From the NCBI GenBank assembly GCA_035771175.1, contig CM069594.1:10602620-10666619 (forward strand): a stretch of DNA of 64,000 nt, read 5' to 3'. The DNA is from Paratinospora sagittata. Taxonomy: Eukaryota > Streptophyta > Magnoliopsida > Ranunculales > Menispermaceae. The notes beneath the pieces were generated by a model. It ran no database searches and was not told where the DNA came from. It saw only the letters and a list, made by a program, of their open reading frames with translations. Made by a program: the position numbers and the translations under genes. Positions 11,286 to 22,432 of the stretch are shown piece by piece (the first letter of the stretch is position 1; each line of letters opens with the position of its first letter).

Positions 11286-12479
11286 CTAAAGGTGCGGACA
11301 GGCATATTTGACGTGGCCCTGCTGGCCGCAATTGAAACATGTCGGCCTGTACTGCTAATTGTTTGGTTGGCCATGCTGATTGTTCTGCTGGCCTTGCTGA
11401 TTGTGGTGTCGACCACCACCTCTGCCATTGTCGTTTCTACGGCCACCCCTTCCATAACGACCTCCACGTCCATGATTTCGGAAACCCTGATGGTTAGGGT
11501 TAGAAGGTTCAGCCACAGGTGTTGTGGCTTCATTCTTCAAAACAGGGGCAGGGAGGGCTGGGTTTTGATTATAGTAGGGCTTCTTCCTGTTGCCCTGTTG
11601 CAAGCCCTGTTGGGAGAATGTTGCAGGCCATTTTTCCTTATTCATTCTCTGCTCCTGTATGATCTTCTCTTGTTCAAAGCTCATGGCCTTGTCAACAGCC
11701 TCCTTGTAAATCTTGAGATCCAAGATCGACAAGGCTTGTCGAATATCATGGCGAAGGCCATTATAAAATTTCTTAGTGTTATCTTGCTCCGTTGAGATGG
11801 TGGAGAGAGAGTAGACTGATAATTCTATGAACTTTCTAGCACATTCCCTGACTGTCATGGTGCCCTGCTATAACTTAGCGAATTCCTGGCGCTTCTGCCT
11901 CTTCACAGCGCTGAGAAAATACTCAGCAATAAACATTGCCTCGAACTGTTGCCAAGTCATATCAGCTACGTTGACCCTTGGGTCCTCTTTGACTGTTATC
12001 CACCATGTGTTTGCCCCACCAACAAGTTGGCAGGTTGCTAGTGGAATTTTTCGAGTCTCATCGACTCCCATTGCATCAAGAGCCTTCTTTGATTCATCTA
12101 GCCACTTTTGCATCTCATCAGCATCAATGGTGCCAGCAAAAGTAAGAGGTTGTAGCCTCTTGTATTTGGTAATCTGGTCGATTTGAGATTCTGACCCTAG
12201 TCTTACCGGTGCCTGAACCGTGGCAACCTGACTGGTCGTGTTCTGACGAACGACCGTTTGAAAAGTGGCTTTTATCGCCTCCATAAATCCGGCGAAGAAG
12301 GTTTCCATGCTCGAAGGCATAGCAAAAGGTGCGGGTGGGGGTGGTATTGTCTGCCCAGATGTAGTGGCAATGTCGGGTGTGGCCTATGCTGTTATCGGAG
12401 GCGGCGGTTCCTGAATCTCAGGAGGTGCCTCCACTGCTGGACGAACAGTACGTGGCCTTCCTCTCTTCCTGGTTTGCAT
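11286..12479 (-). pseudogene. E1 gag (broken): capsid/nucleocapsid with CCHC knuckle
   Basis: The first ATG (12479) starts a short basic segment with the AT-hook-like core KRGRPRT, closed by TAG at 12386-12384. A second ATG at 12320 opens the capsid-like region (LVGGANTWW, MTWQQFEAMF), which is stopped by a Tyr-to-TAG change after EFAKL (about 11868). The rest runs through a Gly/Arg-rich stretch into the zinc knuckle CFNCGQQGHVKYAC (11339-11298) and a TAG at 11288-11286. The TAG at 12386 is also present in E2, so it predates or was shared between the two copies. Gag would package the element RNA. Confidence 0.9.
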
Positions 12480-13243
12480 TTTCTCACTGGCAAGGAGGAA
12501 ATAAAACCAAGATTTAAAAACTGTAGCCAAGTATAATGTTATAGTATGCTTAGCAACAATTTCGCGAGTACTGCAATATTAAAAATCACCTATTTTTCTA
12601 AGTATAGTGTAAGGTTTTTGTTGAGGAATCAAAGAATTTTATGTGCCTCGTATGTTTGGCCATGGTGTAAAAACAAGGTTAGAATGTTTATATAATAAGT
12701 ACAAAACTTTGCAAGTATTTCAAATGATTTGGTTATGGTCTTTGTGAACGTACATATATATTTCATTGAAAATCCATACGAGTCATAAGAATTCTAAGAT
12801 TTGCCTCGGTAAATATCCTGATCTAACGTTCTATCGTAATCTTATATATTCAAACTCTTACTCTTAGTCTTTTCGATTATTTTCCAAGTTCATGTGTCCC
12901 ATACCACATGAATTTAGTAATAAGGGTGTCAACCAAGTTAAGTTGTATGACCACGGTCTCATAAACATTGGCTGAATAGAGGTTCACTAATAGTATCGTC
13001 CAAATTTACTCATCCCATACCGTGTAAACTTAGTGATAATATTAGTAATGCAACTTTCTCCAAATGTTTCTTTTCACACAAGGTCATGGGTTTTCTTACT
13101 TCCACATTTTATTTAGTATCCTCCAATTTTGTTATGTCTCATACCATTCCAAAGTTAGTGATACAAAAGAAAGAATGGTTGTAAGTCGGCCAACCAAAGA
13201 TAGTCTTTAAACAAAACATTTCATTCATGTATAAAAGAAAAGT
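12480..13243. other. E1 spacer between ORF1 and gag
   Basis: About 760 bp of AT-rich DNA without a credible reading frame. It is closely similar to 22433-23216 in E2, so it is a genuine element segment and not an insertion. I see no clear promoter or structural RNA; it could hold an intron or internal initiation signals for gag (inference). Confidence 0.6.
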
Positions 13244-14742
13244 TTAGAATACCAGTAACCAATTTTGATTTCCCTGCCTACTTCCGCTCCTTCTAGATCT
13301 CCTGCTAGGTACAGAACGATTACTAACGGAAGGTTGAGAGTTTGCTCGCTCTGCTTCAGAGTTTTGCATATGTGTTAATAGATAATTTTGAGTCGCTCTC
13401 ATTTCCGCCATATTGGATTCCATTTCATTTAACCTTTCAAAAAGGTTAGTCGATTGGCCCATTGGTGGTTGATGGCTCGATTGTCCCATAGGTGGAGGGT
13501 AGGCCATAGGCATTGGGGGAAGGTATTGGTTGTATGGGTGATTCATAGGTGAAAGGTAATTGTTTTGAAACAGTGGGCTCATTGGGATGTTCTGCCCTCC
13601 AAAATTTGGTGCCGCCCAATACTGTTGTTATTGGCTTACAAGAAATTGCAGGAATGGTTGACATGGTACCTCAGGTGTTGGAAACCTTTGGTACGACGTG
13701 TTCCCCTGAGTTGGCATGTTCCAAGCAGGTAGATTTGTTTGAGGACTTTGTCTATTTTGAGGTTGATTTAGGTTGTTAAATAAATCTTCCTCAGTGAATT
13801 GTTGAGCGGTTGGATCATTATTTGGGGCTAGGTTTGACGTGGGATGTTGATTTGGTACTTCTTTGATGGGGATCCTGCGTCGACTTTTTCGAAGGCAACG
13901 TCCATGCTTGTCCCTCATTCTCTCGGCATTTCCTATTGTCGTGCCGAATACTTCCTCGTCAGTTACTCCCCCCCTTGGAACATATATCTTGAAGATAGAA
14001 GATGTTGTAACTGGCTCAACGATTTGTCTCGAAGTCCCATCAAAAGTGTCGATGTTTACTTCACATAACATCCTCATGATCAAGATTCCGTAACCGAGGA
14101 ATTCCTTTCTTAAAGGGTTTTGAATCACCCTCAACATTTGTTGGATGATGATGTGTGGTCTATGCAATATAATACGAGAAGTTGGGCTTTTGACATAGTG
14201 CCATTAGGCCTCCTTTCTAGCAAGATGTTGCCGAACACGATCTTTCCAAGGCCGGCAAGAGATGGCTTAAGATAATTGTTTGGGAGGTTGGTAAACGTCA
14301 ATTGAGTGTATGGCTCCTTGGTGAGACAATTGAATAATTGTTCATTAGACTTCGCAATCTCTGTAATTGTCTGCGGTTCATGTGGATCAATAATTCTTTC
14401 CTCAATAGGAATCTTCATAAGTCGAGCGATGATTTTGACGTTGATAGGAATTTTTATCCCCATAACTGTTGTCTCCAATACAGGGCTGATTCCCTCTTCT
14501 AGAATTCCCACGTAATTTATGGCTACGTAAAAGGATCTCACCAAGTTGTAAGAGACGTGGCCCTCAGCCATTGTTATGTTCAACCAACCCACAGTTGCGA
14601 GTTTGTTGTGAAAGATTGGGTGGAGGCGGAGATCTCTGTGGTTGATGCTCCTCATGGTCATAACCTCCCTTTTGGACAATTTCTTGAGTCTAGCCGGAAT
14701 TGGTTCCCTGTTAATGGAAGTTGCTCCTTCACTTGAGGCGAT
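13244..14742 (-). pseudogene. E1 ORF1 (broken): plant transposon-protein-like ORF upstream of gag
   Basis: Homologous to the intact 526-aa ORF1 of E2. The start codon position is ATC instead of ATG (about 14742). The N-terminal half is readable to about 14131 (motifs LETTVMGIKIPINVK, IPIEERIIDPHEPQT). A deletion of about 20 bp near 14160 shifts the frame relative to E2. The middle runs 14167-13628 to a stop, and a Pro-rich C-terminus plus a Ser/Arg-rich tail follow in other frames to 13244. The E2 copy is a better guide to the protein. Confidence 0.8.
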
Positions 14743-15722
14743 TTTTTGCTGAAAAAAAATAAATTTGTGAAAGACAAAAAATATATTCCTAACATTTTTA
14801 AGATTTACGCTTTGTCAGTTGGATAATATTTTATATTTTTCTCTTGATGTTTATGCCATCATGTAAGCAAAATTCTTCATTAGCAATATGATATATATAT
14901 ATATTTAATCATAACTGAATATATAGTTTTCATAAGTCAACTATATATATATATGTGAAATTTAAACTATATCTAAATCATATACAGTTTCCTTAGATAT
15001 ATATTTAATACAAATCTTAACTATATATATAATTCATATATATATATATTTTATGATGACTATATGTATATTTAAATTAAACTGTATAAAAAATCATATA
15101 GTTTTTTAGATATATATTTAATATAAATCTCAACTATATATAATTGACATATATATATAGTTCTAGAGATATATATATCTAATAAAAAAAATTTCATTCA
15201 AAATTTTTCATTATCAACATGGTATATATATATCTCCTATATGCATAGATATATAGATATATATATATATATATTTAACCATAATAATATATATAGTTTT
15301 CATTAATCACAACTATATATATATTTCTAAACTATATAAGACTATATAGTTTTCTTAGATAGATATTTAATACAAATCTTACTATATATAATTCATATAT
15401 ATATATATATATATATATAGTTCTAGAGATATATATATCTAATAAAATTTTTTTTCATCAATAATAACAAGGTATATATATATCTCCTATATGCATAGAT
15501 ATATAGATATATATTTAATCATTAATATATATAGTTTCCATAAATCACAACTATATATATATTCAAATCAAACTATATAGAAATCATATAGTTTTCTAGA
15601 TATATATTTAATATAAATCTCAACTATATACAAATCATATATATATAGTTCTAGAGATATATATATCTAGTAAAATTTTTCTTCTCCTACTTTGGTGGAC
15701 TTGGGCAGGCCGTGGACCGTAC
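14743..15722. repeat. E1 AT-rich leader with ~230-260-bp tandem repeats
   Basis: Nearly pure A/T sequence between PBS and ORF1. Three imperfect copies of a unit ending in TTCTAGAGATATATATATCT recur, with that end at about 15161, 15421 and 15649 (spacing 260 and 228 bp). Long TATATA runs could form hairpins. A splice-acceptor-like TTTATTTTTTTTCAG lies just before the lost ORF1 start (minus strand, ending about 14749), so the region may have been a leader intron (inference). Confidence 0.75.
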
Positions 15723-15734
15723 TCTCTGATACCA
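15723..15734 (-). other. E1 primer-binding site (tRNA-iMet type)
   Basis: On the minus strand TGGTATCAGAGA follows the 5' LTR end after a 5-base spacer (TTTAA). TGGTATCAGAGC is the usual plant PBS complementary to the 3' end of initiator methionine tRNA (established knowledge). E1 has one mismatch at the twelfth base, which E2 does not. Confidence 0.88.
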
Positions 15735-15739
15735 TTAAA

Positions 15740-15864
15740 TGTCACACCCCGCCCGGACGCGCCTAAACCGGCGGTACACTCTCGGACGGGGCGCGCATTT
15801 GGAATAATAACAATTGTTACAACAGAGTGCGCAACGAAAATGTATAACACAAACAATACAAATC
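15740..15864 (-). mobile_element. E1 5' LTR, U5-end fragment (left of nested E2)
   Basis: Starts TGTCACACCCCGCC on the plus strand (the end of the LTR read on minus) next to the PBS. It breaks at AAATC after 125 bp where E2 begins. The same LTR resumes with AATCTGATTTC at 27052, which proves the nesting. Confidence 0.93.
15861..15864. other. Target-site duplication of E2 (left copy; right copy 27052-27055)
   Basis: AATC precedes E2 and AATC follows it. If the terminal A of the element is counted as host sequence, the duplication is the 5-bp AAATC (15860-15864 and 27051-27055), the normal size for this superfamily. Confidence 0.85.
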
Positions 15865-17477
15865 TGTCACACCCCGCCCGGACGCGCCTAAACCGGCGGT
15901 ACACTCACGGACGGGGCGCGCATTTGGAACAATTACAATGGTAACAACAGAGTACGCAGCAGAAATATGGTACACACCGTACAAATCTTATTTCATTTAA
16001 TTCAGAATACTTTTGTACATAAAATGGTCAAGAGAACATACTCCCAAAATTCCCAATGAATCATACAAAGGGTACAAAATGTGGGCCCCATAACCTGTAC
16101 CCAGTCCACCCTAATTTCCTGTGAAAGATTTGATAATAATGGAGTGAGCTTAACGCGCTCAGTGGGTAAATAGTGCATGAGTATAACAATTAATAAAGCA
16201 TACTTCAATATCAAATATCTTAAATACACATGTGAGCATCATAATCAATCAATATTACGTATGCATGACACCGTCTCGTAATGGTTTGATGAACGTACAT
16301 CGCCTGAATTCACGTACAGGAACGATGCTCTGAATTCACGTACTGATGTCCCTCCCCGGGTGTAGCCGGGTTCTCATGTACGTCCCTCTCCAGAGAAATA
16401 TAATGAATAGCGAGCAATGCTCCTAACTATTCTATGAGTCATAAACCATATACGTCCCTAGGTGGCGATATGTATGATGCCAATGCATGAACCTGTCTAG
16501 TCTTTTGGTCTGGTCTTTTCTTTGACATTTAGACTGACTTTGGCAACGTTTGGTGATCCTTATCAAGGTCGGTATCACGACGTGCAAGAATAGGACATTC
16601 AGTTTGAATGAAATAGGGCAATCGCCTAGAGCAGCCCGCCGCCTCCCGTTCACTATTTAAAGTTACCGAGGACAAGACCGAGTCTAGTTGAGTTAGATTG
16701 ACTACAAATCCGGCATTATAACAGTGCAATACATGAATTCCAAATATACAGGCATAAGTGCGGCAGTATAAACAGTATATGACATAATGCAGTGTAAATG
16801 AATAGTAGACATAATAATAATTGAATGTAAACTTTAATAAAAGTTATGAAACACGCAAACCTATATTTCGTTCCCCACCTTCAGATAAACTTCTTCTTTC
16901 AGATCTGGGGCTTTCCTCCAGACAAAACTTTGTTGCACCACACCGAGAGTCTCAAAAACTTAGAATGCGTGGAAAGGAGAAGAAATTCACAAGAGAAGGT
17001 GATTTGGTGTGAGGAATGAGAAATGAGGAGGTTTCTTATATAGCGATTTTAGCGCCTGAACGTTCGGTCATGCACCTGAACGTTCTGGCATGCGCCTGAA
17101 CGTTCGGGCATGCATTGCGCCTGAACGTTCTGTCATGCGCCTGAACGTTCTGTCATGCGCCTGAACGTTCTGTCATGCGCTTGAACATTCTGGCATGCGC
17201 CTGAACGTTCTGGCATGCGCCCGTACGTTCTGGCATGCCTTACGCCTGAACGTTCTAGCATGCACCTGAACGTCCTGGCATGCCTTGCGCCTGAACGTTC
17301 TGTCATGCGCCTGAACGTTCTGGCATGCGCCTGAACGTTCTGTCATGCGCCTGAACGTTCTGTCGTGCGCCTGAACGTTCTGGCGTGCGCCTGAACGTTC
17401 TGTCGTGCGCCTGAACGTTCGGGCGTTGCCCAAATAGTAAATTTTTTTTTTTTTTTGGTGAAATACAGGGTATTACA
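15865..17477 (-). mobile_element. E2 3' LTR (1613 bp)
   Basis: Bounded by TGTCACACC and GGGTATTACA on the plus strand. It contains the expanded 20-bp U3 array, a TATA box (minus, about 17036-17043), and R/U5 sequence with GGGACGTACATGAG motifs. Relative to the 5' LTR it lacks about 100 bp near 16600 (replaced by a short TTTGAATGAAATAGG stretch) and lacks the duplicated GCTTTCAGATCT segment seen at about 26725-26800. Confidence 0.93.
17053..17431 (-). repeat. U3 tandem array of 20-bp units with GAACGTTC palindrome (18 units)
   Basis: Eighteen units of the type CGCCTGAACGTTCTGTCATG, mostly at 20-bp spacing with a few longer gaps (extra CTTGCG or ATTGCG). Fifteen keep the perfect 8-bp palindrome GAACGTTC; the seventh, ninth and eleventh are altered. 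The array lies immediately upstream of the TATA box on the minus strand. GAACGTTC fits the two-unit core of a heat-shock element (GAAnnTTC), but the third GAA unit of a full element is imperfect, so a role as enhancer is inference. An open frame across the array reflects the repeat, not a protein. Confidence 0.92.
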
Positions 17478-17496
17478 CTCTACCCCCCTTAAAGGG
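17478..17496 (-). other. E2 polypurine tract
   Basis: The minus strand shows the same purine run with TTTAAGGGGGGTAGAG as in E1, directly before the 3' LTR. Confidence 0.88.
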
Positions 17497-17511
17497 ATTT
17501 CGCCCTCGAAA

Positions 17512-17619
17512 TCAAGTCAAGTAGTGATGAGGGTTATCGGCTTGAGAAGTAGCCACAGGTTGATAAGGAGGCCACTGCATGTGTGCATCACTATATCTAT
17601 TGATATTATTTTCAGACAT
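17512..17619 (-). CDS. E2 ORF3, internally deleted 35-aa version
   Basis: ATG at 17619 opens 35 codons, stop at 17512. The first 24 residues (MSENNINRYSDAH, then QWPPYQPVAT) match the start of ORF3 in E3. The last 11 (SQADNPHHYLT) match the end of ORF3 in E1 and E3. About 400 bp present in E3 between these parts is missing, yet the ends are joined in frame. It starts about 100 bp after the pol stop and ends just before the PPT. The function is unknown and no domain is recognised. It may be only a relic. Confidence 0.5.
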   Translation of the reverse strand: MSENNINRYSDAHMQWPPYQPVATSQADNPHHYLT

Positions 17620-17716
17620 CTGCGTAGTTATTGAAGTGAAACAATGGATCAAGATAGGTGTAAACAATGTTTCATCTTGTGATTGATAAGTGAAAATAAT
17701 ACAATGTATCACATCA

Positions 17717-20700
17717 TCAGTTGGTACTAGAAAACAATTCAGGGTATTTCTGTTTAATTGTTGCTTCTAGTTCCCATGTTGCTTCCTCTACGCCGTGGTG
17801 ATCCAGAGCACTTTCACAAGTGGTATGCTACGTCACCGTAGTTCTTGAGTTTTTCGATCTAAAATCTGGATTGCTTTCTCCTGATACGTATTTCCTTCCT
17901 CAACCCGAACCTCGACTAAAGGGATGATATGCGAAGGATCAGGACGATACTTGCGAAGCATAGATACGTGAAAAACGTCATGAACCTTAGGCATGGAGGA
18001 TGGAAGGGACAGACGATAAGCAAGTTTGCCAATACGTTCAATGATCTGAAATGGACCGATATATCGCGGGGAGAGCTTGCCTTTGATTCCAAAGCGGTTG
18101 ACACTTCTTGTGGGCTGGACTTTCAAAAAAACAAAGTCCCCCTTATCAAATTCTAGAGGTTGTCTCCGCTTGTCAGCATAGCTCTTCTGTCGACTTTGTG
18201 CAACGCGGAGTCGTTCCTTTACTAGTGTGATCTTCTCAGAAGTCTCTTGAACTAGTTCAGGGCCTAACTGGGGGCGATCTGCCATATCTAACCAGCATAC
18301 CGGAGATCTGCAAGGCCAACCATAGAGAGCCTCGTATGGTGCCATGCCGACACTAGTTTGGTAGCTGTTGTTGTATGCAAACTCAGCTAGATGCAAATAC
18401 TTTGCCCATCCGTCATTAAAGTCCAAAATGCAGCATCGTAACATGTCTTCTAAGATTTGGATAAGCCGCTCTGACTGCCCATCAGTCTGAGGGTGGAAGG
18501 CTGTGCTCATAGTGATCTTAGAACCCATTCTATTCTGGTAGCTTTTCCAAAAGTTGGATGTGAATCGAGGGTCTCGATCAGAGACGATCGTGAGTGGTAT
18601 GCCATGAAGGCGGACGATCTCTCTTTCATATAGTTCTGCAAGTTTGGCGGGGTTATCCATGAACTTTATTGGCAAGAAGTGTGCAGACTTTGTAAGTCTG
18701 TTAATGATAACCCAAATAGCATCTTGCCCTTTATTGTTTCGAGGTAAGGCCGTGACAAAATCCATTGCAATGTTCTCCCATTTCCATTCTCTAATAGGTA
18801 ACGGCTGGAGAAGTCCAGAGGGAAGTCTTCGTTCTGCCTTGACTTCTGGCAAACGAGACATCGAGCAACGAAGTCTGCAATTTCATTCTTCATTCCAGAA
18901 AACCAGAATTGTCGCTTGACATCCTTGTACATCTTGTCACCCCCAGGATGCATAGCGTACCTCGAACAGTGCATCTCAGTAAGCACTTCTTTACGAACCT
19001 CAGGATCGTTCAGTAGGCAGAGACATTTTTTATAGCAAACGGTGCCGTCTCAAGAGACCGACCAATGAGGAAGGTCCTGGCCGCTAAGTAGAAGGTCTCG
19101 TTTCTCCATTAACATAGGGTCATTGGCTTGAGCGGCTGAAATCTTTCAAACGAGCTCAAAGTTGACTGATAATTGAGAGAGTCGTGGTCTTGGTCCTTCG
19201 ACGTTCAGCTGTAGGTTTAAGTTCTCCAACTCTGTAGCCAACTTCCCCATTTCGCAGTTACGAGTGCAAGCAACATAAGATTTTCTACTCAGGGCATCGA
19301 CCATAACATTAGCCTTTCCGGGATGGTACTGAAGTTGAAAGTCATAATCTTTCAAGAATTCCAACCATCGTCTTTGGCGGAGGTTAAGGTCTCTCTGAGT
19401 GTATATGTACTTAAGACTCTTGTGATCCGAGAAGACCTCAAACCGATCGCCGTATAGGTAATGACGCCATAACTTCAGTGCAAATACGACAGCTGCAAGT
19501 TCCAAGTCATGCGTTAGGTAATTACCCTCATGAATCTTCAGTTGTCTGGATGCATATGCAACCACTTGGCCTTCTTGCATTAGCACGGTACCTAAGCCTT
19601 GGAGAGAGGCGTCGGTGTATAATGAAAAGCCAATTGCATTTCTTGGAGTGATAAGTACAGGTGTTGTCGTGAGGCGTTTCTTCAATTGCTGAAATGATGC
19701 TTCACAGGCTGGAATCCAGATAAATCGCACGTCTTTTCGAGTGAGCTTGGTCATAGGTTCAGCAATCTTTGAGAAGTCCTTGATGAAGCGTATGTAATAG
19801 CCAGCTAAACCAAGAAAACTCCTAATCTGAGTAACAGTGGTAGGTTGCTTCCAGTTTAAAACTGCTTCAACCTTAGAAGGATCTACCTCAATGCCATTGC
19901 CTGAAACCACATGGCCTTGGAATTGAACTCTCTTTGCCCAAAATTTGCACTTACTCAACTTTGCATACAGTTGGTGGCTTCTCAAGGTCTGGAGGACTAT
20001 CTTCAAATGTATTTTATGGTCTTCCTCGGTTGAGGAATATATCAAGATGTCGTCCACAAAAACCACCACAAATCGGTCTAAGTATAACCTGAATATGCGA
20101 TTCATCAAATCCATGAATGCAGCAGGTGCATTTGTTAGACCGAACGGCATAACTAAGAACTCGTAATGACCGTACCGAGTTCTGAACGTCGTCTTGGTGA
20201 TGTCCGACTCTCGGATCCGGAGTTGGTGATAACCGGACCGTAAATCAATCTTAGAGAAGTATTTGGCATCTCTAAGTTAGTCGAACAAGTCATCGATCCT
20301 GGGCAACGGATATCTGTTCTTGATGGTGACGCTATTCAACTTGCAATAATCGATGCAAAGTCGTAACGAACCATCCTTTTTGCGAACAAACAGAACTGGA
20401 GCGCCCCAGGGTGATGAACTCTTTCGGATGAAGCCATTACTCTCTAATTCCTTAAGTTGTTTGTCTAATTCGACCAGTTCAACATTTGACATTCTGTATG
20501 GTGGAATGGAGATAGGCCCTGTCCCTGGTATGAGGTTGATCTCAAAATCGAATTCCCTAACTGGAGGTAGACCAGGAAGGTCATTAAGAAAAACTGTTGG
20601 GAATTCAGATTTGACTGGAACATCATGTACTTCGAGAGGGTATAGTGCTGGTGAGTTGGTTTTATTGCCAAGGGATAGAGCTCGAAGTTGTGCCTTGAGA

Positions 20701-21251
20701 AGGGCAACGGTTGATTTGTGTATCCATTGCCTCGTTCCCTGAAGCTTCACCAACTCTCCTGTAGGCAAGGTCAACTGAACTTGCTTCTTCAGACATTCGA
20801 TCTTTGCATCCAGTGGTGGTAACCAGTCCATGCCAAGGATGATGTCGAAGTCGTCAAAACCCATCACAAACAGATCGGCATATATGATATGTTCTGACAT
20901 TCGAAGCTCACATCGAGAACACTGCAAGTTGACGTCAGCACCAGATCCGAACGGTGATGTGACATGGAGTGTGATGTTTGTGGGTTCAGGATGCAGGCCT
21001 AAATGTCTTACCAATGCTGATGATATAAAAGAATGCGTAGCACCTGAATCAAACAAAACATGCACCATTGTATTGAACAAAGGAAAGGTACCTTCGACGA
21101 CATTGTTGTCTGGTAGGGGATGTTGAGCGATGGCGAATGCTCGGCCCTGATTCCGTTGACCCTGGTTCTGCTGGTTCTGCCTGGGTTGGGCATTAGCGGC
21201 AGGTGGTGCTTGTTGGACTGGAATAGCTGGAATAGGTTGCTGAATGTGCGG
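17717..21251 (-). pseudogene. E2 pol: protease, RT, RNase H, integrase, chromodomain (broken)
   Basis: Continues from gag in one frame. Protease [10 protein letters not shown] (about 21050) and the ILGMDW strand are followed by RT up to IDDLFD, where Gln becomes TAG (20277-20279). RT resumes with [12 protein letters not shown] and FVDDILIYS (DD about 20054-20049). RNase H has [22 protein letters not shown] and [13 protein letters not shown] at 19146-19148 is shared with E1. Integrase has a His/Cys zinc region ending CLVCQK, a one-base shift near 18850, then MDFVTALPRNN, VSDRDPRF, GQSERLIQILED and the GPF module SPRYIGPFQII. The chromodomain is hit by TGA (17833) and a one-base loss. The natural stop is TGA at 17717. 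It is not functional. Confidence 0.93.
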
Positions 21252-22432
21252 ACAAAGATGTTTTACATGGCCTTTCTGGCCGCAGTTGAAACATGTCGGA
21301 TGATACTGCGGATGGTTCTGTTGGCCATGCTGATTGTTCTGCTGGCCATGCTGAATGTGGTGTCGACCACCACCTCTGCCATTGCGGTTTCGACGGCCAC
21401 CTCTTCCATAACGACCTCCGCGGCCATGTTTCGGAAACCCTGATGGTTAGGGTTAGAAGGTTCATCCGCAGGTGTTGTGGCCTCATTCTTCGAAATCGGG
21501 GCGGGGAGGGCTGGGTTTTGATTGTAGTAGGGCTTTTTCTTGTTGCCCTGGTGCAAGCCTTGTTGGGAAAACGTTGCAGGCCGTTTGCCCTTATTCATTT
21601 GTTGTTCCTGTAAGAGCTTCTCTTGTTCAAAGCTCATGGCCTTGTCAACAACGTCTTTGTAAATCTTGAGATCCAAGATCGATAAGGCTTGCCGAATGTC
21701 ATGGCGAAGGCCATTATAAAATTTCTCAGTCTTATCACGTTCCGTTGAGATGGCGGAGAGAGAGTAGACGGATAATTCTTTGAATTTTTCAGCATATTCT
21801 CTGACGGTCATGGTGCCTTGGTATAACTTAGCGAAGTCCTGTCGCTTCTGCTTCGTCACCGCGCTGGGAAAATACTCATCAATAAACATTGACTCAAACT
21901 ATTGCCAAGTCATATCGGCTATGTTGACCCGTGGGTCTTCTTTCACTGTGATCCACCATTTGTTAGCTCCACCAACAAGTTGGTAGGTCGCTAGTGGAAT
22001 TTTGCGAGTCTCATCGACTCTCATGGCATCAAGAGCCTTCTTTGACTCATCCAGCCACTTTTGCACCTCATCAGGATCAATGGTGCCATCGAAAGTAAGA
22101 GGTTGTAGCCGCTTGTATTTAGTACTCTTATCGATTTGAGGTTCCGACCCAAATTTTACAGGTGCTTGAATCGTGGCAACCTGACTGGCTGCAGTCTCAC
22201 GAACGACAATTTGAACAGTGGCCTTCATCGCCTTAATAAATCCAGCGAAGAAGGTTTCAATGCTTGAAGGCATGGCAAAGGGTGCGGGTGGGGGTTGGAT
22301 TGCCTGCCCAGATGGAGTGGCAGTGTCGGGTGTGGCCTATGCTGTTGTTGGAAGCGGCGGTTCCTGAATCTCAGGAGGTGCCTCAACTGCGGGACGAACA
22401 GTACGTGGCCTTCCTCTCTTTCTTGTTTGCAT
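21252..22432 (-). pseudogene. E2 gag (broken): capsid/nucleocapsid with CCHC knuckle
   Basis: ATG at 22432 begins 31 codons including KRGRPRT and a Pro-rich stretch, closed by TAG at 22339-22337. ATG at about 22273 (MPSS) begins the capsid-like region, stopped by TAG after MTWQ (about 21899). The frame reopens at MFIDEYFPSAV and runs on through an Asn/Gln-rich part. A one-base loss near 21424 (GAAACATGG against GAAATCATGG in E1) shifts the Gly/Arg-rich segment. The zinc knuckle [14 protein letters not shown] (21293-21252) is intact and in frame with the protease, so gag and pol formed a single polyprotein. Confidence 0.92.

Noticed and set aside
11480..11515. GGTTAGGGTTAG, a telomere-like motif (also near 21445)
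   Set aside because: It lies in the gag coding region of both elements, spelling Asn/Pro-type codons on the minus strand, and is not tandemly repeated.
11106..11795. Plus-strand frame of 229 codons opposite gag
   Set aside because: It is the antisense shadow of the Asn/Gln/Gly-rich gag tail; the CCHC knuckle and its neighbours are on the minus strand.
17173..17433. Open frame of 86 codons with repeated Arg/Phe-rich motif
   Set aside because: It is produced by the 20-bp U3 tandem array; the reading is an accident of the repeat and changes with unit spacing.
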